Shown: piece after piece, positions 23,733 through 33,800 of the stretch
How the letters are laid out: each line of letters begins with the position of its first letter
Numbering within the stretch: the stretch's first letter is position 1
Assembly: GCA_021813805.1 (NCBI GenBank)
Contig: JAKAJL010000037.1
Location: forward strand, 1 to 34,046
DNA: 34,046 bases
Source: Pseudomonadota bacterium
GTDB taxonomy: Bacteria > Pseudomonadota > Alphaproteobacteria > Rhizobiales > Beijerinckiaceae
Direction of reading: 5' to 3'
Notes under the pieces: generated by a model
What the model was told of the DNA's origin: nothing
The model's database searches: none
The model's input: only the letters and a program-made list of their open reading frames with translations
Program-made: the position numbers and the translations under genes

Positions 23733-24296
23733 TCCGTGCCCATCCGGTTAACGCACACACCTACAACATGTAGACGGGAGGCGAGTCAGATTGATGGGCA
23801 TGATCGACCGAGTCCGGCTCTGAATGGACGTTCCCGACAAAATCCGCGACCGCCTCAAGTCGACCCTGAGCGGGCCTCCAGTTGGCGGTCCTGACCGGCT
23901 CTTCGTGATGAAGAAGCGGCCATACCGTGGCGGCTCTCAGAACGGCGTTGTCGCTTCCCCCTTCTTCAATTTTCGAGCAGGCTACGCAGCATCCGGGCCG
24001 TCTTTTTGTGGACGTCAGGGGGTTGAGTCAGAAGGTCGGCGGTGGGCTGGTCGTGCCGGGGGCGCCGGGAAGCCGGAGCGCGCGGATGCGCGCGGCGATC
24101 AGATAGAGTCCTGTGTCTGGAAAAGGCGTGATCGGCGTCGGCGGGAAAGCCGGGCGTCATTTTTTGTCTGGGCGGTTTCAACCCGACGACGCTGGTGACA
24201 TCCATCGACTGGCTTCGCCGGGGCTCGCAGTAACAAGCCTTTTTTTGGCAGCGGCCCCAAAAGACAGCCTCACCGCCTTGAAGGCGCAATCATTTA
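23733..24296. other. Gene-poor island edge
   Basis: Roughly 560 bp without a gene I can support. Frames on both strands are arginine/proline-rich and lack ribosome sites or recognisable motifs. No integrase remnant or duplicated tRNA end is seen. The last ~150 bp before the PadR gene (from ATTTTTTGTCTGGGCGG) could be chromosomal or a dispersed intergenic repeat. The island's right border probably lies here. Confidence 0.4.
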
Positions 24297-24320
24297 AGAT
24301 ATATCTAATTTAGTGATATC
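24297..24320 (+). promoter_or_regulatory. PadR operator candidate
   Basis: AGATATATCT (24297-24306) is a perfect 10-bp palindrome and GATATC follows at 24315-24320, just upstream of the PadR gene. A/T-rich ATATCT-type dyads are typical of PadR autoregulation. Confidence 0.5.
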
Positions 24321-24342
24321 GAAATGATACGGTGCCGATCCG

Positions 24343-24900
24343 ATGCCCGACTCCTCGCCCCCCGAAAACGATTTTGGCCCTCGCCGGCGCCATCTTGCTG
24401 GCCATGACGAGCCGGAGTCCGGCTTCTGCGGGCGCGGCCCGCGAGGCCGCCGGGGACCCAGGATGTTCGAGTCTGGCGCGCTTCGCTACGCGGTTCTTCG
24501 GCGCATCGCCGAGCAGCCGCGGCATGGCTACGAGCTCATCAAGGCGATCGAGGAGCAATCCGGCGGCGCTTACAGCCCGAGTCCGGGAATGATTTATCCG
24601 ATGCTGTCCATGCTGGAAGATCTGAGTTTTATCTCGGCGTCGGCTGAGGGCTCAAGGAAGCTTTACGCGATCACGCCCGAAGGCGAAGCGTTTCTCGAAC
24701 AGAACAAGGCTTTCGCCGATGCCGTCGAAGGGCGCATGACGGCGCGCGGCGCCCAATGCGCGGGCGCGGTCCGCGGCTCGATGCACGCCCTCAAGGAAGC
24801 GGTTTTCGCCAAGATTCGCGGCCAGAGCCTGTCGGACGAGCAGATCAAAAAGGCCGAAGCCATCCTGAACCGGGCGGCCAAGGAGATCCAGGCTCTCTGA
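24343..24900 (+). CDS. PadR-family transcriptional regulator
   Basis: 185 residues. After a disordered Gly/Arg/Pro-rich leader (~40 residues), LRYAVLRRIAEQPRHGYELIKAIEEQSGGAYSPSPGMIYPMLSMLEDLSFI is the canonical PadR winged helix, followed by the KLYAITPEGEAFLEQN wing and a helical dimerisation tail. PadR proteins repress stress or efflux genes and release DNA when they bind a small ligand. ATG 24463 is a shorter alternative start. It sits behind a perfect palindrome and 29 bp before a DUF2202 gene, so it probably controls that gene and possibly the efflux genes beyond. Confidence 0.88.
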   Translation: MPDSSPPENDFGPRRRHLAGHDEPESGFCGRGPRGRRGPRMFESGALRYAVLRRIAEQPRHGYELIKAIEEQSGGAYSPSPGMIYPMLSMLEDLSFISASAEGSRKLYAITPEGEAFLEQNKAFADAVEGRMTARGAQCAGAVRGSMHALKEAVFAKIRGQSLSDEQIKKAEAILNRAAKEIQAL

Positions 24901-24929
24901 AAAAAGCCTGCGACATGAAGGAGTTTACA

Positions 24930-25613
24930 ATGCAACGTATGGGTCAACGCGGTCAGTGGGGCCGCCATCGTCACCCCGACTTCGGTCAACGCGGCCCGTG
25001 GGGTCGCCATCATTACGCTGACGACGAGCGCGAAGCGCATCAGCAAAGCCATCTGGCTCAACTTCGGAGCGTCATCGCTGCAAACAAAGCCGGAGAGCTC
25101 CGCGAGGATGAGCGCAACGATCTCTTGCTGATGCGCGAGGAAGAAAAGATCGCTCGCGACGTCTATTTGCGCCTATACGGGCGATGGGGCCTGCGCCCTT
25201 TCGGCAATATCAGCGGCTCGGAGCAGGTTCATATGGACGCCATTCTGGCGCTGCTTCAGCACTATGGTGAGCCCGATCCGGCGCATGGACTGGCGGTTGG
25301 CGAGTTTCGCAGCCCCAACATGCAGGCGCTCTATGACAGGCTCATCGAGCAAGGGCTGGAAAGCCGCGAAGAGGCAGTGCGCGTCGGTCTGGCCATCGAG
25401 GAGCTTGATATCGCCGACCTGCGCGCCGCGGCTGAGCGCACCCGTAAGCCGGAAATCCTTGCCGTTTACGCCAATCTGGAGCGCGGGTCCCGCAACCATT
25501 TGCGCGCCTTTTACCGCTGGATGCGGCGGTTGGGCGTCCACTATGCGCCGGAGCACTTAAGCGCAAAGGATTTCGAGTCGATCGCGGTTTCGGAGCATGA
25601 AGCCTGCCATTAA
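24930..25613 (+). CDS. DUF2202 (ferritin-like) protein
   Basis: 227 residues from ATG 24930, with AAGGAG 6 nt upstream. A His/Gly/Arg/Gln-rich N-terminus (RGQWGRHRHPDFGQRG) precedes a four-helix domain with LLLMREEEKIARDVYLRLY, FGNISGSEQVHMDAILALL and a C-terminal NHLRAFYRWMRRLG helix. The Glu, Glu and His placement matches DUF2202, a ferritin-like family presumed to bind metal. Function in the cell is not established. Co-occurrence with PadR, a two-component system and RND efflux suggests a metal or oxidative stress role. Confidence 0.82.
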   Translation: MQRMGQRGQWGRHRHPDFGQRGPWGRHHYADDEREAHQQSHLAQLRSVIAANKAGELREDERNDLLLMREEEKIARDVYLRLYGRWGLRPFGNISGSEQVHMDAILALLQHYGEPDPAHGLAVGEFRSPNMQALYDRLIEQGLESREEAVRVGLAIEELDIADLRAAAERTRKPEILAVYANLERGSRNHLRAFYRWMRRLGVHYAPEHLSAKDFESIAVSEHEACH

Positions 25614-25766
25614 CGCGCCGCCGAGCCGCGTCGAGGAAATCAGTCATCGATGCCCGAATTTCATGATATGCGGCCGGCGCCCGCGCCAACAGGGGCGACG
25701 TTGTTTGAATGAGGCCAGTTTTTCTCGCCCGGGACGGATGTGAAACCGATGAATGCCGAATAACCA

Positions 25767-26426
25767 ATGCGCGTTCTGCTCGTTGAAGATGATGCGATGA
25801 TTGGAAAGGGCCTGGTCACGGCGCTTTCCGCGGCGGGGATGTCGGTCGACTGGGTGCGCGACGGGGCGCAGGCCGATGCGGCCTTGGGCGACGAGGGCTA
25901 CGCAATCGTACTACTCGATCTGGGATTGCCGCGCGCCGACGGCTTCGAGGTTCTCAAGGCGGCGCGACGCGAAGGAATCAAGACGCCCGTCCTCATCATC
26001 ACGGCGCGCGACCATATTGACGATCGAGTGGCAGGGCTCGACCTCGGCGCCGACGATTATCTCGTCAAGCCCTTCGAGACGCGCGAACTTCTGGCGCGCA
26101 TGCGGGCGCTGATCCGTCGGCGCGCCGGACAGGCCACGCCTTTGCTGGCCGTTGGGCTTCTGGAGCTGAATACCGAGACGCATGAAATGTCATGCGGTTC
26201 CGCCACGGAAGTTTTGCCGGCCAGGGAATACGCCTTGATGCATGCGTTGATGGAAAGGCCAGGACGGATTCTCTCGCGGTCCCAGATCGAGGAGCGCATT
26301 TACGGCTGGGGCGAGGAGGTCGAGAGCAACGCGGTGGACGTCCTCATCCATTCCGTCCGGCGAAAATTTGGCAAGAGCGTCATCCTCAATGTTCGGGGCG
26401 CCGGATGGATGGTCGCGAAATCATGA
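25767..26426 (+). CDS. OmpR-family response regulator
   Basis: 219 residues. The receiver domain has the acidic pair at 8-9, phospho-acceptor Asp51 (VLLDLGLP), Thr near 79 and Lys101 (LVKPF). The C-terminal winged helix (LPAREYALMHALMERPGRILSRSQIEERIYG, NVRGAGWMV) is of the OmpR/QseB-PmrA type. The stop overlaps the kinase start (ATGA), so both are coupled. It probably activates PepSY and RND genes downstream. The 153-bp gap upstream may hold its promoter. Confidence 0.93.
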   Translation: MRVLLVEDDAMIGKGLVTALSAAGMSVDWVRDGAQADAALGDEGYAIVLLDLGLPRADGFEVLKAARREGIKTPVLIITARDHIDDRVAGLDLGADDYLVKPFETRELLARMRALIRRRAGQATPLLAVGLLELNTETHEMSCGSATEVLPAREYALMHALMERPGRILSRSQIEERIYGWGEEVESNAVDVLIHSVRRKFGKSVILNVRGAGWMVAKS

Positions 26427-27748
26427 CCGGCTCCCTGCGTCGCGCCGCCCTGATCTGGATGACCGGCCTGCTCGCCGTTGTCGGGTTGGCCGCCATGGCC
26501 GTCGCTTATGTCTATGCGCGGGACGAGGCGGCGGAATTTCTCGACGGGCAGCTCCGCCAGATCGCGCTGAACGCCGGGGCGGGCGCGCAAGGGGACGTCG
26601 TGGGCCCGGCCGCAGACTCGGACCCGGAGGATCGCATGGCGATCACGATCTGGGATGACGCGGGCCGCGTGATCCATCAATCCCTGCCGGGAGTGCGAAT
26701 TCCCCGCCAGAACCGGACGGGTTTCGCCAATGTCGCCGCCAATGGCGAAAGCTGGAGAGTCTTTACCGCCGGCGGACCGGCCGGCGCCGTTCAGGTCGCC
26801 CAACGGGAAACCGTTCGCGCCGAAATCGCCGACAGCGCCGCCTTGGGCGCGGCCGCGCCGATTCTCCTCGTTATACCGCTGTCCTGGCTGGTGGTGGGAT
26901 GGGCGATGAACCGCATGCTGAGGCGCCTGAACGACCTCGCGGGGGAAGTCGCGGCGCGCGCCGCCACGGCGACCGATCCGATCGGGATCGAAAGCGCGCC
27001 GTCCGAGGTCAGACCGTTGGTGGAAAGCATGAACGGCCTGATCGCGCGTCTTCAGGCTTCCGTCGCCGCTCAGAAGCGCTTCCTCGCCGACGCAGCGCAT
27101 GAACTGCGCACGCCGCTGGCCGCAATGCAGATCCAGGTCGGCAACCTTGCGGGCGACGGCTCCGCCGGTCAGGATGAGCGTGTCGCCGCGCTCGCCGCCG
27201 GGGTGAAGCGCGCGGGCGCGCTGGTGAACCAGTTGCTCGATCTCGCTCGCCTCGACGAACCCGCGCCGGCGGCCAGCGAGCGTTTCGAACTCGTCTCGCT
27301 TCTGCTCGATTGCGTTGCCGAACATGTGGCACTCGCGGAAGACAAAGGCGTGGATCTTGGAACCGATTTCGCTGCCGAAGCCGCGATTCTTGGCGTCCAG
27401 CGTGAGCTCCGCTCGCTTTTCGGCAATTTGATCGAAAACGCCGTCCGCTACACGCCCAAGGGCGGAAAGGTCGACGTCAATCTTGGCCGCCATGACGGTC
27501 GTCCCGTCGTCGAGGTCGTCGACACCGGGGTCGGGCTGCCCAAAGGCGCCGAAGCGCGCATTTTCGATCGCTTCTACCGCGGCGCTCCGGGGAATGCGGA
27601 GGGGACGGGGCTTGGTCTGGCGATTGCGCGCCGCGTCGCCGAACGTCACGGATTCGAATTGACCGTGCAGAACCGTTCCGACGGCGTGAGCGGCGTCGTC
27701 GCGCGGGTCGTCTTGCGCGAGGACGGCGCCCATCCTGGCGCCGCCTAA
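26423..27748 (+). CDS. Sensor histidine kinase
   Basis: 441 residues. Two membrane helices (about 8-30 and 145-165) flank a ~110-residue periplasmic sensor region. HAMP-like linker, then the H-box FLADAAHELRTPLAAMQ with His226, N-box NLIENAVRYTP, DTGVGLP and GTGLGLAIA. It phosphorylates the preceding regulator. The periplasmic sensor resembles QseC/PmrB-type kinases. The stimulus is not readable from the sequence; the neighbouring efflux genes suggest a toxic compound or metal. Confidence 0.93.
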   Translation: MTGSLRRAALIWMTGLLAVVGLAAMAVAYVYARDEAAEFLDGQLRQIALNAGAGAQGDVVGPAADSDPEDRMAITIWDDAGRVIHQSLPGVRIPRQNRTGFANVAANGESWRVFTAGGPAGAVQVAQRETVRAEIADSAALGAAAPILLVIPLSWLVVGWAMNRMLRRLNDLAGEVAARAATATDPIGIESAPSEVRPLVESMNGLIARLQASVAAQKRFLADAAHELRTPLAAMQIQVGNLAGDGSAGQDERVAALAAGVKRAGALVNQLLDLARLDEPAPAASERFELVSLLLDCVAEHVALAEDKGVDLGTDFAAEAAILGVQRELRSLFGNLIENAVRYTPKGGKVDVNLGRHDGRPVVEVVDTGVGLPKGAEARIFDRFYRGAPGNAEGTGLGLAIARRVAERHGFELTVQNRSDGVSGVVARVVLREDGAHPGAA

Positions 27749-27848
27749 TTCGCTCCTAATTCTTCGAGGGCATATCGGCAATGCGCGAGATGTTCGCGCA
27801 GCCGCGGCGATGCCATCGCAGTTCGCCGGGGGGCGAATGGAGAAAAAC

Positions 27849-28163
27849 ATGAAATTGAAACCGCAAAGGCTCGGCCTGATCGCCGCGGTCGCGATCCTTC
27901 CGGCGCTTGTCGCGCCAGCGTGGGCCTATAAGGGTCAGAAACTCGCCGGCGAAGCAAAGATCAGCATCGAAGAGGCGCGGGCTATCGCCCTGAAGGCCCA
28001 TCCCGGCAAGATCACGGACGAAGAGCTTGAACGCGAGGGCGGAGGCTCTGGCCTGCGCTATTCCTTCGACATCAAGGCCGGCGGCGCGACGCAGGAAGTC
28101 GGGGTGGACGCCCGCACCGGCAAGGTCCTCGAAAACGCCACCGAAGGCCCGAACCCCGATTGA
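27849..28163 (+). CDS. Periplasmic PepSY-domain protein
   Basis: 104 residues from ATG 27849 (GGAG upstream). A signal peptide (MKLKPQRLGLIAAVAILPALVAPAWA) precedes one PepSY domain: ISIEEARAIALKAHPGKITDEELE, then YSFDIKAGGATQEVGVDARTGKVL. PepSY proteins are often encoded beside OmpR/PmrB-type sensors and are thought to modulate them or bind peptides or metals. It is probably regulated by the preceding two-component system and is followed by its own terminator. Confidence 0.85.
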   Translation: MKLKPQRLGLIAAVAILPALVAPAWAYKGQKLAGEAKISIEEARAIALKAHPGKITDEELEREGGGSGLRYSFDIKAGGATQEVGVDARTGKVLENATEGPNPD

Positions 28164-28179
28164 ACTTCGACATACGACG

Positions 28180-28204
28180 CCCGCCCTGTTACGGGGCGGG
28201 TTTT
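28180..28204 (+). terminator. Terminator after PepSY gene
   Basis: CCCGCCC (28180-28186) pairs with GGGCGGG (28194-28200) around 7 nt, followed by TTTT. It separates the regulator/PepSY unit from the efflux operon, which therefore needs its own promoter in 28205-28359. Confidence 0.8.
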
Positions 28205-28359
28205 CGGACGACTGAATAAGCCCTCGGCGTGGTTTGACGCGTCGCCTCGAATAGTTAAAAAAGATGAGCAAGTCGCGCGTCGACGAATGTTGATTCCACC
28301 TGCGGCGCTGGCCCTCAATTTGATCGTCGCTTTACGGTTTTTGCCGAATTGGAGCCGAG

Positions 28360-29772
28360 ATGGGCTTTTCTATAGCGAAACGCTCGGGATCGGCCGCCCG
28401 AAAGCTGACCATCTTGACCGCAGTATTCGCTGTCGGCGGCTGCGCCGGCTACGATCCGCAACCTCTACCCCGGCAGTCGAATTTGCAGGGGAGCTTGGCG
28501 CGCCTCGACGCGGTCATACCGGCCGACGCGAGCCACGGTGCGTCCCGGAAAATTGATACATCCCGGCCATTGAGCGTCGACGAGGTCGGACTCCTTGCCG
28601 TCCTCAACGATCCCGATCTTAAATCCGAACAAGGTGAAAGCGACGCCGCGCGCGCCGATGTCGTCCAGGCCACGCTGCTTCCCAATCCGACCGCCGGGTT
28701 TGCCTATGGGCAACTGCTTGGGGGCCCTGGAACCGCTTCATCGGCGGCTGTTTCGCTAGCCGAAGACATCATCCCGATCATTACCCGCGACGCCCGGGTG
28801 AAAGCGGCCGATGCGCGTTCCCGTCAGGTCGACGCCAGTCAATTGTGGCGCGAATGGCAGATAGCGCAAAAGGCGCGGCAACTCGCCCTCGACATTTCCT
28901 ATGACGATCGCTCCATCGCATTGACCGAGAAGGAGCTGTCGCATATCGCCGCAGCGAGGACGAAGGCGGGCAAAGCGGTCGCGGCCGGCAATCTCGCGCT
29001 CGGGGCCTACGCCCCGTTGCTTTCAGCCGCGTCGGCGCAGGAGCAGGCGCTGGCGGCGCTGCGGTTGCAGCGCCTGAAAAATTGGCAAGCGCTCGATGCC
29101 CTTCTCGGCCTCGATCCGAGTGTGCGCTTCGCCATCGCGCCGCCGACGGCGCCGGCCCCGCCGGCGGCGATCGAGCCGCTCGTCGCCAGTGCTCACGAGC
29201 GGCGCCCCGACCTTGCCGCGCTGCGTTTCGGCTACGATTCGGCGGAAGCGGACGTAAGGGTCGCGATTCTCAGCCAGTTTCCAGCCTTTTCGCTAAACGG
29301 AAGCTATTTGTCGGACACCACCTCCATCGTCAGCGCCGGGCCAGGCGCCACTTTCGCGCTACCTATTTTCGACCGCAATCAGGCTGGCGTCTCCAAAACG
29401 CAGGCGACGCGGCAAATGTTGCAGGCGCAATATCAGGCGCGGCTCGACGCCGCCGCCGCTGCGGCGCGCGGGCTTTCCGCCCAGATGTTGAGACTCTTCG
29501 CCGACCTCGCCAAGGCGCGTTCCGCGGTCCGAAGCTCGGAATCGCTCGCTGTGAGCGCGCGAAACGCCTATGCGCAAGGAAACCTCGACCAGCGCAATCT
29601 TGTCGATTACGAAAGCACGGCCTTCCAGCAAGAATTGCAGGCGCTTGCCCTGGAGCGCCAGATGGCAGAGGACGCCATCCTCCTTGAACTCGAACTCGGC
29701 CTCGGCCTGCCACCGGAGCGGCTCGCGGTGAGACCGCCGCCTCCCCCCGACCACGGAAATCGTCTCCTGTGA
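28360..29772 (+). CDS. TolC-like outer-membrane efflux lipoprotein
   Basis: 470 residues with a lipobox (VGGC, Cys28). Two outer-membrane-factor repeats are visible as long alanine/glutamine-rich coiled coils (ARVKAADARSRQVDASQLWREWQ and QATRQMLQAQYQARLDAAA). It forms the outer-membrane channel of the tripartite pump. The stop overlaps the GTG start of the adaptor gene (GTGA), so the three efflux genes are translated together. Confidence 0.88.
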   Translation: MGFSIAKRSGSAARKLTILTAVFAVGGCAGYDPQPLPRQSNLQGSLARLDAVIPADASHGASRKIDTSRPLSVDEVGLLAVLNDPDLKSEQGESDAARADVVQATLLPNPTAGFAYGQLLGGPGTASSAAVSLAEDIIPIITRDARVKAADARSRQVDASQLWREWQIAQKARQLALDISYDDRSIALTEKELSHIAAARTKAGKAVAAGNLALGAYAPLLSAASAQEQALAALRLQRLKNWQALDALLGLDPSVRFAIAPPTAPAPPAAIEPLVASAHERRPDLAALRFGYDSAEADVRVAILSQFPAFSLNGSYLSDTTSIVSAGPGATFALPIFDRNQAGVSKTQATRQMLQAQYQARLDAAAAAARGLSAQMLRLFADLAKARSAVRSSESLAVSARNAYAQGNLDQRNLVDYESTAFQQELQALALERQMAEDAILLELELGLGLPPERLAVRPPPPPDHGNRLL

Positions 29773-30821
29773 CGAAGGGCCTGATTCCCATCGTCGTCGT
29801 GCTCTTTTTGGCCGCCGCAGGCGTTGCGTCGGGGGCGGAGGGTCCGGATCGGAGCCCGAGCGTCCTCGTTCGCTTGACTCGGTTGGAAAAGGGCAGTCTG
29901 CCCCAAGTGGTCGAAGCTTTCGGCCGCGCCGAACCGACCCCTGCGGCGCGGCAAGCGATCCAGGCGCCGGTCGCGGCGGTTGTGGACGCCGTCTATGTCA
30001 AATCAGGCCAGGAAGTCGCCAAGGGCGCGCCGCTCATTCGTCTTGGTCCCAGCCCGGCGACGGCGGAATCGTTTGAAAAAGCCAAGAGCGCGCTGAGGGC
30101 GGCGCAAGAGGACGAGCGTCGCACGGCGAGCCTCGCTGTCCAGCATCTGGCGACCGGGCAGCAGTTAGCGCAGGCGCGAAAAGCTGTTGCCGACGCCCAG
30201 GCATCACTTAGCGCCCTGCAGGCCGTTGGGGCCGACAGCGCTCGGACCTTGAATGCTCCATTCGCCGCCGTTGTCACTCAGGTCGCGGCAAGCCCGGGCG
30301 CGCTGGTCGGCCAAGGCGGCCCGCTGCTTGATCTCGCCATGCCGAGCGACCTCACCCTGCGCGTCGGTCTCACGCCCGCTCAGGCGGCGACGGTGAAAAA
30401 GGGCGATCCGGCGACAATCACGCCGCTCGGCGCAATGAGTCATTTTTCAGGCCGCGTTCTCGCGCGCGGCGCAATGATCGATCCCCAGACCGGTCTGGTC
30501 TCCACCGAAATAGAACCGCAATCCGGCGCGTTATTGCCGGGCCAAACGGCCCAGGCCGCTATCACGGTGGCGCAGGTTGAGGGCTATGTCGTGCCCCATG
30601 AGGCGCTTCTCATCGACGAGCGCGGCGCGCCCTATCTCGTCCAGGCCAAGGATGGCGCGGCGCATATCGTCCCCGTGCGCCTCCTGCTTGCCGCGGGCGA
30701 CAAAGACGTCGTGGCCGGCGCGCTCGACCCAATGGCTTACTTGGTTCTTTCCGGGAACTACCAGCTCAAGGAAGGCATGAGGGTCCGCGCCGACGGACCG
30801 CAGCCCGTGATCCGCCCATGA
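29769..30821 (+). CDS. RND periplasmic adaptor (membrane fusion protein)
   Basis: 350 residues from GTG 29769. An N-terminal export signal (LIPIVVVLFLAAAGVASG) is followed by a biotinyl-lipoyl-like half (VAAVVDAVYVKSGQEVAKGAPLIRLG), a coiled-coil hairpin (~95-150), the second lipoyl half (NAPFAAVVTQVAASPGALVGQG) and beta-barrel domains. There is no His-rich metal-binding tail. It bridges pump and outer-membrane channel. Its stop overlaps the pump gene start (ATGA). Confidence 0.92.
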   Translation: MTKGLIPIVVVLFLAAAGVASGAEGPDRSPSVLVRLTRLEKGSLPQVVEAFGRAEPTPAARQAIQAPVAAVVDAVYVKSGQEVAKGAPLIRLGPSPATAESFEKAKSALRAAQEDERRTASLAVQHLATGQQLAQARKAVADAQASLSALQAVGADSARTLNAPFAAVVTQVAASPGALVGQGGPLLDLAMPSDLTLRVGLTPAQAATVKKGDPATITPLGAMSHFSGRVLARGAMIDPQTGLVSTEIEPQSGALLPGQTAQAAITVAQVEGYVVPHEALLIDERGAPYLVQAKDGAAHIVPVRLLLAAGDKDVVAGALDPMAYLVLSGNYQLKEGMRVRADGPQPVIRP

Positions 30822-33800
30822 GTTTCGTGGCGTGGATCGAGCGCCACCGCCGCTCGCTGATTTTCATCTCCTTCGCTGTGGCGATTGCGGGGCTGTTCGC
30901 CGGCGCCTCTCTGCCGGTGAGCCTGTTCCCCACCGTCAACTTCCCCCGCTTGCGCGTGGTCGTCACTACGAGCGGCATGCCGGCGAAGCAAATGCTGGTG
31001 GAAGTCACTGAACCGCTGGAGGCGGTCGCGCGCGCCGTGCCCGGCGCGACGCGGGTCACTTCGACCACCTCGCGCGGCTCCGCCGAGCTTTTCATCGATT
31101 TCGCCTGGGGCTCAGACATGCGTCAGGCCCTTTTGAGCGTCAACGCGGCTTTCGCGCAGACTCTGCCGGAATTGCCGAAGGGGACAACTTATGAAGCGAT
31201 ACGGATGCGTCCCACCGCTGTTGCGCCCTTCCTGTCTTACGCCCTCATTTCGGACAAGACCTCGCCGGCCGAGCTCCGCCGCATCGCGCGCTACCAGATT
31301 GCGCCCTTGCTCAGCGGCGTCTCCGGCGTGCGGCAGGTGAACGTGCTGGGCGGCCAAACCCCGGAAGTCCAGGCGTCGATCGATCCGCGCAAGCTCGAAA
31401 GTTATGGCCTGACCCTGGACGAGGTGGCCAAAGCGGTCGCCGACGCCAATACGGTTAATGTCGTGGGCCGACTCGAAGACAATGACCGGCTTTATCTCGC
31501 GGTGACAGACAATAGGTTCGACTCTGCCGCATCCGTCGGCGCGGTCGTCATCCGCAACGCCAAGGGCGGAATTGTCCGCCTGAGCGACATCGCCCGGGTC
31601 ACCATGGGCGCGGTTCCGCAATGGCTTCTGGTGGAGGTCAACGGCAGGCAGGCCGTGACTTTCGACATTTACCAGCAGGATGCGGCGGATTCGCTGGTGC
31701 TTGAAAAGGAAATCGCGGCGCGGCTCGCGACGTTCATGAAGACCCAGCCGCAAAACATCCGCCTGGTCAAATGGTACGACCAGACGGCGCTCGTCCGCTC
31801 CTCGGTCGCCGCGGTGGAAGAGGCGATCGGCATTGGGCTGGTCTTCGCCGCCCTGGTCATCCTCGCATTCCTGCGCAACTGGCGCATCGCGGCCGTCGCC
31901 ATGCTCATCGCGCCTTTGTCGGTCATGGTCACCGTCCTGCTGCTTCATGCTCTCGGCATGAGCTTCAACATCATGACCTTGGGAGGAATTGCCGCGGCCA
32001 TTGGGCTGCTCATTGACGATGTGATCGTGATGATCGAGCATATTGCGCGCCGCGCAGGCGCGCCGGGCGACGCTCCCGCCGAAGACAGGGTGCTGGGCGC
32101 CGCGCGGGAGTTCCTTTCGCCGCTGTTTGGATCGAGCCTCGCCACGATCGTCATCTTTCTGCCGTTGGCGGCGCTTTCCGGCGTAGCCGGCGCCTTTTTC
32201 AAATTTCTGGCGCTGACCATGACCGCGGCGCTGGTCATCTCGTTCATTCTGACCGCGTTCACCGCGCCTTTGCTCGTCCGCGGCATCATCGATTTCGCCC
32301 ATTGGCGCGATCCCGCGCATGGACGTGAAACCTGGCTGCGGCGAGTTCATGGCAGGCTGCTGGACAGGCTGTTCTCCGCTCCCTGGCTGGTTGGCCTTGC
32401 GGCGGCCGCACTCGTCGGCGCGGGGTATCTGGCCTACACGCGGGTGGGAACTGGCTTCCTGCCCCGCATGGACGAAGGCGGATTCGTCATCGATTATCAT
32501 ACCGCGCCCGGAACCTCGCTCGCCGAGACCGACCGCGAGCTTCGCCAAATCGAGGCGATCCTGAAGAGCGATCCCCATGTCTCCGCTTTCTCGCGGCGAA
32601 CGGGCGCAGGGTTTGGCGGCGATTTCAAGGAGAGCTATCAGGGGGATTTCATCATCCGTCTGGTCGACCCGGCGCATCGGCCTCCGATCTGGTCGGTGAT
32701 GGACGCTATCGACGCAAAAATCACGAGCGACGTGCCGGGAGTCAGCTTCGACGCGCATCTGCTGCTGGGGGATATGGTCGGCGACATGGTCGGACGTCCG
32801 CAGCCGATCGTTGTGGAACTGAGCGCAAAAAATCCCGAAACTCTACCTGAAGTTGCGACCGCCTTGGCGGCGGAACTTGCCAAAGTTCCGGGAATCGAGC
32901 CAGCTTCCGTGGAAAGCGGGGTCGTCCCCGCCGGAGACGCGCTGAAATTCGAAGTCGATCGCGCCGCGGCGGCGATGGCCGGCATGACGCCAGCCGAGGT
33001 CGAGGCGCAACTGCTTCACTATCTGAACGGGAAGGTCGTCACTCGCTATCTCGGTTCGGTTCAGCCGGTCGGCGTGCGCCTGTGGCTCGATCCGCCGGGC
33101 GAGCGCATGTACAAGGACCAGTTGTCGAACCTGCTCATCCGCGCGCCGAACGGCCATGTCTTTCCGCTCGGAACCGTGGCGCACGTCGTGTTCGCCGGCG
33201 GTCAACCGGAAATCACCCGCGACAATCTTGCTCAGATCGTGGCCGTGACGGCGCAGATCAGCGGCGGCAGCGATCTCGGCTCGGTCGCGGCGGCGGTGAA
33301 AAAGGTTCTCGACCGACCGGGCCTGCTGCCGAACGACGTCTATTACCGGATCGGCGGCGCCTACAAACAGCAGCAGATAGCCGCCGAAGGGATGATCAAG
33401 GTCTTCATCGGCGCCCTGGTCGCCGAATTCATCCTGCTGCTCTTTCTTTACGAGCGCTTCTGGCTGCCGGTCATCATCATCTCGACCTCGCTCGTCGCGA
33501 CCAGCGCTGTTTTCATCGGACTCTGGCTGACCGGCGTCGAACTCAACATCACCGCCATGATGGGCATGGTGATGATCATCGGCGTCGGAACCGAGATGGC
33601 GGTCTTTCTGGTTTCGGAATATCAGGCCCTAGCGGAGACGACGACGCCGCGCGAGGCGATCAGGGAGGCGTCGCTGAATCGCCTGCGGCCAATCGTCATG
33701 AGCAGTCTGGCGATGATCCTTGCTCTCGCCCCGCTCGGCGCGGCGATCAGCGGCTCCGGCGACCAGATGTTGCAGCCGCTAGCGGTTGCCATCATCGCGG

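Noticed and set aside
23733-24296. Integrase remnant or attR at the right island edge
   Set aside because: No tyrosine or serine recombinase motif and no copy of the tRNA-Arg 3' end found in either strand.
31112-32758. 548-codon minus-strand frame inside the RND pump gene
   Set aside because: Antisense shadow of a well-supported transporter; no domain recognised.
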